Shown: positions 43,982 through 51,567 of the stretch, piece by piece | Numbering within the stretch: position 1 is the stretch's first letter | Layout: each line of letters starts with the position of its first letter | Source of the DNA: Simplicispira sedimenti | Lineage (GTDB): Bacteria; Pseudomonadota; Gammaproteobacteria; Burkholderiales; Burkholderiaceae_C | Direction: 5' to 3' | DNA length: 64,000 nucleotides | Assembly (NCBI RefSeq): GCF_022760965.1 | Contig: NZ_JAKVIJ010000010.1 | Coordinates: forward strand, 62,001-126,000 | Position numbers and translations under genes: made by a program | The notes under the pieces: generated by a model | Told to the model about the DNA's origin: nothing | Databases searched by the model: none | Seen by the model: the letters and a program-made list of their open reading frames with translations, nothing else

Positions 43982-45163
43982 TCAGCCCAGAACCGTTTGA
44001 GCCACGATATTGCGTTGCACTTCGTTCGAGCCGCCGTAGATGGTGGTCTTGCGCATGTTGAAGTAGGTGGAGGCCAGCGGTGCGTGGGCCACGCTGCCGC
44101 CCGGGAAGTCGCCTTGCCAGCCGGCTTCCATGGCCTCCTCGATGAAGGGCAGGGCAAAGGGGCCGGCCGCCAGCATCATCAGTTCGGCATAGCGCTGCTG
44201 GATCTCGCTGCCCTTGATCTTGAGCAGGCCCGCGATGTCCAGCGAGTTCTTGCCGCTCTTCTCGGCCGAGAGCACGCGCAGCACCAGCATTTCCAGGGCC
44301 ACCACATCCACTTCGAGCAGGGCGATCTGGTCGCGGAAACGCTGGTCGTCCCACAGGCCCTCGGCCTTGGCGATGCGCTTGAGGCGTTCGAGCTCGCGCT
44401 TGGCGCGGTTCACGTCGGCGATGTTGGTGCGCTCATGGCTGAGCAGGTGCTTGGCGTAGGTCCAGCCCTTGTTCTCCTCGCCGATCAGGTTCTCGGCAGG
44501 CACTTCGACGTTGTCGAAGAACACCTCGTTGACTTCGCACTCGCCGTCGAGCAGCTTGATCGGGCGCACGGTCACGCCGGGCGACTTCATGTCGATCAGC
44601 AGGAAGCTGATGCCCGTCTGCGGCTTGCCCTCGTTGCTGGTGCGCACCAGGCAGAAGATCCACTCGCCGTACTGGCCCAGCGTGGTCCAGGTCTTCTGGC
44701 CGTTGACGATGTACTTGTTGCCCACGCGCTCGGCGCGCGTCTTGACCGAGGCCAGGTCCGAGCCCGAGCCGGGCTCCGAGTAGCCCTGGCTCCACCACAC
44801 CTCGCCGCTGGCGATGCCGGGCAGGAAGCGCTGCTGCTGCTCGGGCGTGCCGTAGGCCATGATGACGGGTGCCACCATCACGGGGCCGAAGGGCACAACG
44901 CGCGGCGCACCGGCCAGCGCGCATTCTTCTTCAAACAGGTGCTTTTGCACGGCCGTCCAGCCGGGGCCGCCAAATTGCTGGGGCCAGCCGGAGGCCAGCC
45001 AGCCCTTCTTGCCCAGGATCTTGGCCCAGCCCTGCAGATCGTCCCGCGTCAGGCGCAGGGCGTTGTGGACTTTGTGCGAAATCTCCGGGGGGAGGTTGCT
45101 GCGAACCCAGGCGCGGACTTCGTCACGGAACGCCTGCTCTTCGGGGGTGAATGCGAGATCCAT
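43982..45163 (-). CDS. Acyl-CoA dehydrogenase, large-subunit type
   Basis: A 393-residue FAD enzyme, starting MDLAFTPEEQAFRDEVRAWV. The FAD-binding segment is WWSQGYSEPGSGSDLASVKT, and the C-terminus YGGSNEVQRNIVAQTVLG is diagnostic. It resembles the large subunit of pimeloyl-CoA dehydrogenase-type heteromers and is immediately upstream of the small-subunit gene. The start has AGGAG nine bases upstream. No thiolase or CoA ligase lies nearby to identify the pathway. Confidence 0.93.
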   Translation of the reverse strand: MDLAFTPEEQAFRDEVRAWVRSNLPPEISHKVHNALRLTRDDLQGWAKILGKKGWLASGWPQQFGGPGWTAVQKHLFEEECALAGAPRVVPFGPVMVAPVIMAYGTPEQQQRFLPGIASGEVWWSQGYSEPGSGSDLASVKTRAERVGNKYIVNGQKTWTTLGQYGEWIFCLVRTSNEGKPQTGISFLLIDMKSPGVTVRPIKLLDGECEVNEVFFDNVEVPAENLIGEENKGWTYAKHLLSHERTNIADVNRAKRELERLKRIAKAEGLWDDQRFRDQIALLEVDVVALEMLVLRVLSAEKSGKNSLDIAGLLKIKGSEIQQRYAELMMLAAGPFALPFIEEAMEAGWQGDFPGGSVAHAPLASTYFNMRKTTIYGGSNEVQRNIVAQTVLG

Positions 45164-45248
45164 AGGGTGTGTCTCCTGAGAAGTCGCATTTGTAGCACGG
45201 GCGTTCGTTTTTGCACTGTCCAAATGGAGACATCCCGGACGCAGGCTC

Positions 45249-45917
45249 CTATGTCGGCAGGTTCTGTGCCGCGCAGAGCCGGGCAACGGTGTCCTTCAGC
45301 GCGGCCACTTCGGCCTCCAGCGCCTGCACGCGCTCTTGCAGCGCGGTATCGGGCTCGCTGGTGCTGGCGGGGGCTGCGGCGGCAAGGGCGCAGAGGTCCA
45401 CCGGCCCGCACAGCAGGTGCGCCCAGCGGGGCTCGCGCGCGCCGGGGGCGCGCGGCAGCAGCACGACCAGCGGGCCGCCCTTGTCGGCGCTGCGCTCGCG
45501 CAGCTCGTCCAGAAAGGCCTCGACCGAGGAAATGTCGGCAAAGCGGTGCCAGCGTTCGGTGTTGATGCGCAGCTCGCCCGCCGTCTGCGGCCCGCGCAGC
45601 ATCAGCAGGCCCAGCAGTGCGGCGGCCTGGTCGGGCACGCCCACCACGCGCTGAAAATTGTGTTCGTAGCGCGTGGCGCGCCCGCCGCTGGTTTCAAACA
45701 CCAGCGAGCGCTGGCGCAGGCTGTCCAGCGCCTCTTGCGCCTGGGCATCGCTCACCTGCATTACGGGTTCGCGGGCGGTCTTCTGGTTGCAGCCGGTGAC
45801 CACGGCGTTCAGCGTGAGCGGGTAGCTGTCGGGCACGGTGCGGGCCTTTTCCATCAGCGTGGCGAGCACGCGGGCTTCCAGGGCGGTCAGGGGGTGGGTG
45901 GCGGGGTCGAAAGGCAT
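45249..45917 (-). CDS. YceH/UPF0502-family protein
   Basis: A 222-residue protein of DUF480. The family pattern LTALEARVLATLMEKARTVPDSYPLTLNAVV, with CNQKT, RGPQTAGELRINTERWHRF, is clear; two winged-helix-like repeats are expected. A C-terminal coiled coil (LQERVQALEAEVAALKDTVARL) ends it. Molecular function is unknown. Divergent from purN across 30 bp. Confidence 0.9.
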   Translation of the reverse strand: MPFDPATHPLTALEARVLATLMEKARTVPDSYPLTLNAVVTGCNQKTAREPVMQVSDAQAQEALDSLRQRSLVFETSGGRATRYEHNFQRVVGVPDQAAALLGLLMLRGPQTAGELRINTERWHRFADISSVEAFLDELRERSADKGGPLVVLLPRAPGAREPRWAHLLCGPVDLCALAAAAPASTSEPDTALQERVQALEAEVAALKDTVARLCAAQNLPT

Positions 45918-45933
45918 GGTGGAGGGGCTCCTG

Positions 45934-45939
45934 GATAAT
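45934..45939 (+). promoter_or_regulatory. -10-like box (GATAAT) just upstream of purN
   Basis: GATAAT lies 8 nt before the purN ATG, with no Shine-Dalgarno between. Candidate leaderless start. Confidence 0.45.
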
Positions 45940-45947
45940 CACGGCAA

Positions 45948-46529
45948 ATGAAGAACATCGTGATTCTGATCTCTGGCGGCGGCTCCAACATGGCGGCCAT
46001 GGTGCGCACGGCGCAGCAGCAGCAGTGGGACAAGCGCCTGGGCGCCCGCGTGGCGGCTGTGGTGTCCAACAAGGCCGATGCGGCGGGGCTGGCCTTTGCC
46101 CAGGCGCAGGGCATTGCCACCGAGGTGCTGGACCACAAGCGCTTTGCCACCCGCGAAGCCTTCGACACCGCGCTGGCCGAGCGCATCGACCGCCATGACC
46201 CGGCGCTGGTGGTGCTGGCGGGCTTCATGCGCATCCTCACGCCGGGCTTTGTGGCGCACTACGCCGGGCGGCTGATCAACATCCACCCCTCGCTGTTGCC
46301 CGCCTTTACCGGCCTGCACACGCATCAGCGGGCCATCGACGCGGGCTGCAAGTTTGCGGGCTGCACGGTGCACCAGGTCACCGCCGAGCTGGACGTGGGC
46401 CCCATCCTGGACCAGGCCGTGGTGCCCGTGCTGCCCGCCGATACCGCCGCCAGCCTGGCCGCCCGGGTGCTCACGCAGGAGCATGTGGTGTACCCGCGGG
46501 CGGTGGCTCAATTGCTATCAAAAATGTAG
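45948..46529 (+). CDS. purN: Phosphoribosylglycinamide formyltransferase
   Basis: Third step of purine synthesis: formyl transfer from 10-formyl-THF to GAR. 193 residues, with ILISGGGSNMAAM at the N-terminus, the catalytic INIHPSLLPAFTGLHTHQRAI and VTAELDVGPILDQAVVPV. The C-terminus LLSKM and the TAG stop come from a copy of the interspersed repeat, which may have replaced the original tail; the length is slightly short (E. coli PurN has 212). Confidence 0.96.
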   Translation: MKNIVILISGGGSNMAAMVRTAQQQQWDKRLGARVAAVVSNKADAAGLAFAQAQGIATEVLDHKRFATREAFDTALAERIDRHDPALVVLAGFMRILTPGFVAHYAGRLINIHPSLLPAFTGLHTHQRAIDAGCKFAGCTVHQVTAELDVGPILDQAVVPVLPADTAASLAARVLTQEHVVYPRAVAQLLSKM

Positions 46530-46578
46530 CTACTTGCGCAGTGGGTGTGCGCGGTAGCGTTGGTTTTTGGCACTATTT
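46511..46578. repeat. Interspersed palindromic repeat, copy 8
   Basis: It contains GCTATCAAAAATGTAGCTAC, TTGCGCAG, GTGCGCGGTAGCG and TTTTTGGC. It encodes the last codons and the stop of purN. Confidence 0.8.
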
Positions 46579-46671
46579 GGCCGTCCGCCCTGCTGCGGTG
46601 GACTGAAGTGCCGCCGGGCCCCGGTACCATCGCGGGCTGACCATATCGAATCCACTGGAGAGGGCTGCCGC

Positions 46672-48525
46672 ATGGACCAGGCCGATTTCGTTCACATGGT
46701 GCGCATGAGCGAAATCGCCAGCGCCGAAAACAGCAGCGCTTACCGCCGCAGCGTGGCGGCCTTTGCGGCGCTGGGCTACGCCTGGGTGCTGGGTTGCCTG
46801 GTGTTGGCGCTGGGCATGGTGGCCTGGGCGGTGCCGCCCTTGCTGGCGGGGCGTTTCAAGTTGGTGTTCGTGATGGTGCTCATCAGCGGTCTGACGCTGC
46901 TGTGGACCAGCCTGCAGGCGCTGTGGCTGCGCAGCGATGCGCCCGATGGTGTCGAAATCACGGCCGTGGAGGCGCCTGCCCTGTTCGAGGCCCTGGAGCG
47001 CATCCGCCGCAAGATCAAGGGCCCGCACATCCACCACGTGTACCTCAACGACGAGTTCAATGCCTGCATCCGCCAGCAGCCGCGCTACGGCCTGCTGGGC
47101 GGCGCGGTCAACCACCTGACCATCGGCCTGCCGCTGCTGATGGCGCTCGATCGCCAGCGCTTTCTGGCCGTGCTGGGCCACGAATACGGCCACCTGCGCG
47201 GCGACCACGGCCGCTTTGCCGCCTGGATTTACCGCACCCGCATGGCCTGGATGCGCATGCACCAGGGGTTGGGTGACGATGGCAACATCGTGGCCGCAGC
47301 GTCCAACGCCTTCATGCGCTGGTACCTGCCACGTTTTGCGGCGCGCAGCTTTGCGCTGGCGCGCCAGGATGAGTACGAGGCCGACCGCATCGCCGGGCGC
47401 CTGGTGGGTCGTGAGGTGGCCGCTGCCGCACTCATCGAGATCGAGGTGCGCGGCACCTGGATGGAGCGCCATTTCTGGGAGCGCCACTGGAGCAAGGCCG
47501 CCGACCACCCGGTGCCTGTGGGGCCGTACCGCTCGCTGCGCAAGCGCCTGGCGCGTATGCCCGAGCCGGCTTTTGCCAATGATGCACTGCGCCAGGCCCT
47601 CAAGCGCCTGAGCAACGTGGACGACACCCACCCCGGCCTGCGCGACCGGCTTGAGTCGCTGGAGGCTCCGCCCATCCTGCCCGAATGGTCGGGCGGCAGC
47701 GCCATGGAACTGCTGGGTGACGACGCCAAGCGTTGGATCGCCCATTTCGACAAGCAATGGTGCCGCGACCATGCCACCGAATGGAAACAGCACCACGCCT
47801 GGCTGGCGCAGGTGCGCGAGCGGGTGCAAAAGCTCACGGCCCAACAGGCCCAGAGCAATGCCGACGAAATGGTGGAACTGGCGCGCCTCTCACGCCACCT
47901 TGATCCACGCGCGCCGGTGCAGCCCCTGTACGCACTGGCGCTGCAGCGCAGCCCAGGGCATGCGGGAGCCCTGCGCGGGCTGGTGCAAAGCCTGCCCGAC
48001 GAAGACCGCCAGGGCAAGCTCCAGTGTCTGGAGCAGCTTTGGGATGGCGACGGTGACAGCCGCTGGTGGGCGGCGCGCACGGCGCTGGCCGAACTGGAAA
48101 CTTCGCGCCCCGGCATGGAGCACGACGCTGCCGCCTACAAGCAATGGCGCAAACGCCTGGAGCGCGCCCAGGAGGCCGAGGACCGCGCCTGGGAGGAGCT
48201 CTCGGCCGCCTCGCTCTTTGCCCGTGCGGTGCGGCACGACCTCAGCCCCTTCGAGCAGACCGAACTCACCACCCAGCTCGCCCGCTACCGCAACGTGGCG
48301 CGCGCCTGGCTGGTGCGCAAGCAGTTGCGCGAATTTCCCCGGCGCCGGGCCTACCTGCTGTTCGTGGAAATGCCCGGCCTGGAGCCCGACGAAGGCCTGG
48401 CGCTGTGCCACCGGCTGGAAAACAGCCTCTCCATGCCCGGCCCCATGCTGGTGATGGACGCCGACGAAGCCAGCTCGCCCGAAGAACTGAAGCGCCACGC
48501 TGCCGAGCCCGTGTTCGTGCGCTGA
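46672..48525 (+). CDS. Membrane M48-type zinc metalloprotease
   Basis: A 617-residue protein. Two TM helices lie at about 32-85, then an M48 catalytic domain: HEYGH at 170-174 with E171 as catalytic base, and EYEADRIAG about 65 residues later as the third ligand site. After the protease (about 300 onward) is a charged helical region with no motif I recognise, twice as long as in HtpX. AGAGGG before the ATG sets the start. The substrate is unknown; Oma1/HtpX-like membrane quality control is one possibility. Confidence 0.87.
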   Translation: MDQADFVHMVRMSEIASAENSSAYRRSVAAFAALGYAWVLGCLVLALGMVAWAVPPLLAGRFKLVFVMVLISGLTLLWTSLQALWLRSDAPDGVEITAVEAPALFEALERIRRKIKGPHIHHVYLNDEFNACIRQQPRYGLLGGAVNHLTIGLPLLMALDRQRFLAVLGHEYGHLRGDHGRFAAWIYRTRMAWMRMHQGLGDDGNIVAAASNAFMRWYLPRFAARSFALARQDEYEADRIAGRLVGREVAAAALIEIEVRGTWMERHFWERHWSKAADHPVPVGPYRSLRKRLARMPEPAFANDALRQALKRLSNVDDTHPGLRDRLESLEAPPILPEWSGGSAMELLGDDAKRWIAHFDKQWCRDHATEWKQHHAWLAQVRERVQKLTAQQAQSNADEMVELARLSRHLDPRAPVQPLYALALQRSPGHAGALRGLVQSLPDEDRQGKLQCLEQLWDGDGDSRWWAARTALAELETSRPGMEHDAAAYKQWRKRLERAQEAEDRAWEELSAASLFARAVRHDLSPFEQTELTTQLARYRNVARAWLVRKQLREFPRRRAYLLFVEMPGLEPDEGLALCHRLENSLSMPGPMLVMDADEASSPEELKRHAAEPVFVR

Positions 48526-48540
48526 CCTGCTCAGCCCCAA

Positions 48541-48559
48541 GGGTGGGACAATCCCACCC
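48541..48559. promoter_or_regulatory. Perfect hairpin abutting the RsmB-like start codon, containing a GACAAT box
   Basis: GGGTGGGA and TCCCACCC form an 8-bp perfect stem with a CAA loop, ending at the base before ATG. GACAAT (48547-48552) is inside it, 7 nt before the ATG. It is either a -10 box for a leaderless mRNA or, if transcribed, an initiation-blocking hairpin. Confidence 0.5.
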
Positions 48560-49879
48560 ATGCATCCCAACGCCCTTTTGCAAGCCTGCGCCGAACTGGT
48601 GCGCCTGACCCTGACCCTGGAACACCCGGCCGACGCCGTGGTGTCCCGCTTTTTTCGCGACCACCGCCAACTCGGCCCGCGCGAGCGCGCCGCCCTGGCC
48701 GAAACGGCCTATGCCGTGCTGCGCAAAAAGCTGCTGTTCGACCACCTGGCGCCCTCGGGCAGCGGCCCCAAGGAGCGGCGCCTGGCCATCCTGGGCTTTG
48801 CCCACTGGCAGGACGAAGAGGCGCGCCGCAGCAACCCGCAGGCCCAGCACGGGCCGCGTGACTTCCTCAAGTCCGCGCTGAACGAGCGCGAAAAGCAGTG
48901 GCTGGACCAGTGCGATGCGATCTCCCAGGACGACCTGATGGAGCGCCACCGCCACAACCTGCCCGAATGGCTGGTGGAGCCGCTCAAGGCACAGCTGGGC
49001 GCGGAGTTCTGGCCCATGGTGCAGGCCTTGTCCACCAGCGCTCCGCTGGACCTGCGCGTCAACGTTTTGAAGGAAAAACGCGAGCTGGTGCAGAAGGAGC
49101 TTGCGCAAGCAGCTATCAAAACCGTAGCAACACCATATTCTCCCTGGGGCCTGCGCGTGCAGGGCAAACCCGCGCTGACCAAGCTGCCCGCGTTCGAGCG
49201 TGGCGCCATCGAGGTACAGGACGAAGGCTCGCAGCTCCTGGCCCTGCTGCTGGACGCCAAGCGCGGCGAAATGGTGGTGGACTTCTGCGCCGGTGCCGGG
49301 GGCAAGACCCTGGCCATCGGCGCCACCATGCGCAGCACCGGGCGCTTGTACGCGTTTGATGTTTCGGCCCACCGCCTCGACGCGCTCAAGCCCCGGCTGG
49401 CGCGCAGCGGGCTGTCCAACGTGCACCCTGCGGCCATCGCGCATGAGCGCGACGAGCGCGTCAAGCGCCTGGCGGGCAAGATCGACCGCGTGCTGGTCGA
49501 TGCCCCCTGTTCCGGCCTGGGCACGCTGCGCCGCAACCCCGACCTCAAGTGGCGCCAGTCGCCCCAGGCGCTGGAGGAGCTGGTGGTCAAGCAGACCGCC
49601 ATCCTGGAGAGCGCCGCCCGCCTGCCCAAGTCGGGTGGGCGCCTGGTCTATGCCACCTGCAGCATGCTGCCGCAGGAAAACGAGGCCATTGCCGAAGCTT
49701 TCACCCAGGCCCACCGCGATTTCGAGCCGCTGGATGCGGGCGAACTGCTGGCCCAACTCAAGGTGCCCGAAGCCGCCAGCCTGTGCAGCGGCGGCGAGTC
49801 CGGCAGCCGCTTCGTGCGCCTGTGGCCGCACCGCCACCAGACCGACGGCTTCTTTGCTGCCGTCTGGCAGCGTAAATAA
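48560..49879 (+). CDS. RsmB-like 5-methylcytosine RNA methyltransferase
   Basis: A 439-residue SAM-dependent m5C methyltransferase of the NOL1/NOP2/sun family. SAM-binding VDFCAGAGGKTLAIGA, motif IV DAPCSGLGTLRRNPDLKW and the nucleophile motif VI YATCSMLPQENE are intact. The N-terminal ~130 residues are shorter than the NusB-like domain of RsmB, so the substrate could be 16S rRNA C967 or another site. Residues about 182-190 (AQAAIKTVA) are encoded by a half copy of the interspersed repeat. The hairpin before the ATG is described separately. Confidence 0.92.
   Translation: MHPNALLQACAELVRLTLTLEHPADAVVSRFFRDHRQLGPRERAALAETAYAVLRKKLLFDHLAPSGSGPKERRLAILGFAHWQDEEARRSNPQAQHGPRDFLKSALNEREKQWLDQCDAISQDDLMERHRHNLPEWLVEPLKAQLGAEFWPMVQALSTSAPLDLRVNVLKEKRELVQKELAQAAIKTVATPYSPWGLRVQGKPALTKLPAFERGAIEVQDEGSQLLALLLDAKRGEMVVDFCAGAGGKTLAIGATMRSTGRLYAFDVSAHRLDALKPRLARSGLSNVHPAAIAHERDERVKRLAGKIDRVLVDAPCSGLGTLRRNPDLKWRQSPQALEELVVKQTAILESAARLPKSGGRLVYATCSMLPQENEAIAEAFTQAHRDFEPLDAGELLAQLKVPEAASLCSGGESGSRFVRLWPHRHQTDGFFAAVWQRK
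49103..49127. repeat. Interspersed palindromic repeat, copy 9 (half, inside RsmB-like gene)
   Basis: GCGCAAGCAGCTATCAAAAC is exactly the half-consensus (TTTTGATAGCTGCTTGCGC on the other strand). It is in frame within the methyltransferase gene. Confidence 0.7.
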
Positions 49880-50004
49880 CACTGTTTTTGCGTCCGCACC
49901 ACACCAAAGGCAAACAAAGGGTTACATATCGACCTGTGCCTGGGTTGAATGCACTATCATTTTCAAGAATTGCGCATAAACCATTGATCTGAAAAGAATT
50001 TGCC
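49880..50004 (+). promoter_or_regulatory. Upstream region of the MSHA-type operon
   Basis: A 125-bp A+T-richer gap and the only place for the main promoter of the 13-kb pilus operon. TTGAAT (49945), TATCAT (49955) and CATAAA (49975) are promoter-like fragments, but no pair has correct spacing, so an activator-dependent or alternative promoter is possible. Confidence 0.35.
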
Positions 50005-51567
50005 TTGTCCTCCCTCTACCTTGAACACTTCCGCTTGGGTGAGGCGCCGTTTGGCATCACGCCAAACGGAAAGTTCTTTTTCGAGGGACAGGCGCGCGGT
50101 GCCATCCTGGATGCCTTGCACCACGCGGTGCTCGATGAAGACGGCATCGTCGTGGTGGTGGGGGAGGTCGGCAGCGGCAAAACCATGCTGTGCCGCATGC
50201 TGGCCGAGCGCCTGCCGCGCGATCAGGTCGATCTGGTCTATCTGGCCAACCCCTCGTTCGGTCCGCGTGAAATCCTGCAATCCCTGATTGCCGATTGGGG
50301 TCTGCAGCCCCCTGTCGCGGGTCAGCCCCTGGTGCTGACCATCCAGGAGGCTCTGTTGCAGCGCCACGCCCAGGGGCGGCGCGCGGTGGTGCTCATCGAC
50401 GAGGCGCAGGCCATGCCGCCCGAATCGTTGGAGGAGATCAAGCTCCTGTCCAACCTGGAAACGGCCCAGCACAAGCTGCTGCAGATCGTGCTCTTCGGCC
50501 AGCCCGAGCTGGACACGCTGTTGGCCCTGCCCAAGCTGCGCCAGGTGCGTGACCGGGTGGTGCACCGCTTTGAGCTGCAACCCCTGAACGGCCCCGATGC
50601 GGCGGCCTACATCGAGCACCGCCTGCGCCGGGCGGGCTGGCAGGGCGGGGCGCTGTTCGAGCCGCGCGCGCTGCGCGAACTGACCGACGCCTCGGGCGGG
50701 CGCATCCGCGCCATCCACCTGTTGGCCGACAAGGCCTTGCTGGCGGCCTTTGCCCAGGGTGCGCGCCAGGTCGAGCGTGCGCATGTGCGCATGGCCGTCG
50801 CTGAAGTCCAGGGTGGTGGCGCTGCCGGTCGCAAGGCGCCCGCGGCCGCTGTGCCCTGGCGCCGTGCCTTGCTCTGGCTGGCCCTGGCGGGTGCAGGCCT
50901 GGGGGCCGGGGTGGCCGTGGGTTACGGCCTGGGCCAGCGTGCCCCCGCTGCAGGCGGGGGGAGCGCGGCGGTTCCGCAAGCGGTGCAGTCGGCGCCTGCG
51001 CCCGTGGTGCCGCAGAGTCCAGCCTCCGTGGCGGCGCCCGTGGTCGCGCCGGTGCTTCCTGCCGACGCCGCACCGGTGGCTCCCGCTGGGGCGGCCTCGG
51101 TGGTCGCTGCCCTTGGGTCGCCCACCGTGCCCGCCGTGATCGAACGGCCCGACCCTGCAGCGATTCCCAAGCCTTTGCAGGACACCTTGGAGCAGCGCTA
51201 CGCCGATGTGCCGCCCGCGCTGCGCGAGGCCGTGTTGCAAACCCGCGCGGTGTTCGACGACCCGGCGCAGGATTTCTGGGTCTTGCAGACGGGCTTGTCC
51301 GATAGCGCCGCCGGGGCACTGCGCTTGCTGGAGCTGGCGCGACAGGCCGGTGCCGAGGTGTGGGTGCAGGACCGTGCCTACCCCGGCCACAAGGACAAAA
51401 CCAAGATGGTGGGCCTGTGGGCCGTGTATGCCGGGCGCTACGCCAGCCGTGCGCAGGCGGTGCAAAACCTGCAAAAATGGCCCGACGCCCTGAAGACCCA
51501 CAAACCCTTGCCGCGCTCCCTGGTGCGCGTGCGCGAGGAAACCTACCCCGAACGGGTGCCGTCATGA
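50005..51567 (+). CDS. ExeA/MshM-like AAA ATPase with SPOR-like tail
   Basis: A 520-residue bitopic protein. An N-terminal AAA domain (about 1-260) has FRLGEAPFGITPN, Walker A GEVGSGKTML, Walker B VVLIDEAQAMPPE and LSNLETAQHKLLQIVLFGQPEL, as in ExeA and MshM. A TM helix at about 292-312 is followed by an Ala/Pro-rich periplasmic linker and a C-terminal ~100-residue domain (WVLQTGLSD, YAGRYASRAQAVQNLQKW) resembling SPOR-type peptidoglycan-binding domains. It would help insert the secretin through the cell wall. The start is TTG; the stop overlaps the mshL ATG. First gene of the operon. Confidence 0.85.
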   Translation: MSSLYLEHFRLGEAPFGITPNGKFFFEGQARGAILDALHHAVLDEDGIVVVVGEVGSGKTMLCRMLAERLPRDQVDLVYLANPSFGPREILQSLIADWGLQPPVAGQPLVLTIQEALLQRHAQGRRAVVLIDEAQAMPPESLEEIKLLSNLETAQHKLLQIVLFGQPELDTLLALPKLRQVRDRVVHRFELQPLNGPDAAAYIEHRLRRAGWQGGALFEPRALRELTDASGGRIRAIHLLADKALLAAFAQGARQVERAHVRMAVAEVQGGGAAGRKAPAAAVPWRRALLWLALAGAGLGAGVAVGYGLGQRAPAAGGGSAAVPQAVQSAPAPVVPQSPASVAAPVVAPVLPADAAPVAPAGAASVVAALGSPTVPAVIERPDPAAIPKPLQDTLEQRYADVPPALREAVLQTRAVFDDPAQDFWVLQTGLSDSAAGALRLLELARQAGAEVWVQDRAYPGHKDKTKMVGLWAVYAGRYASRAQAVQNLQKWPDALKTHKPLPRSLVRVREETYPERVPS

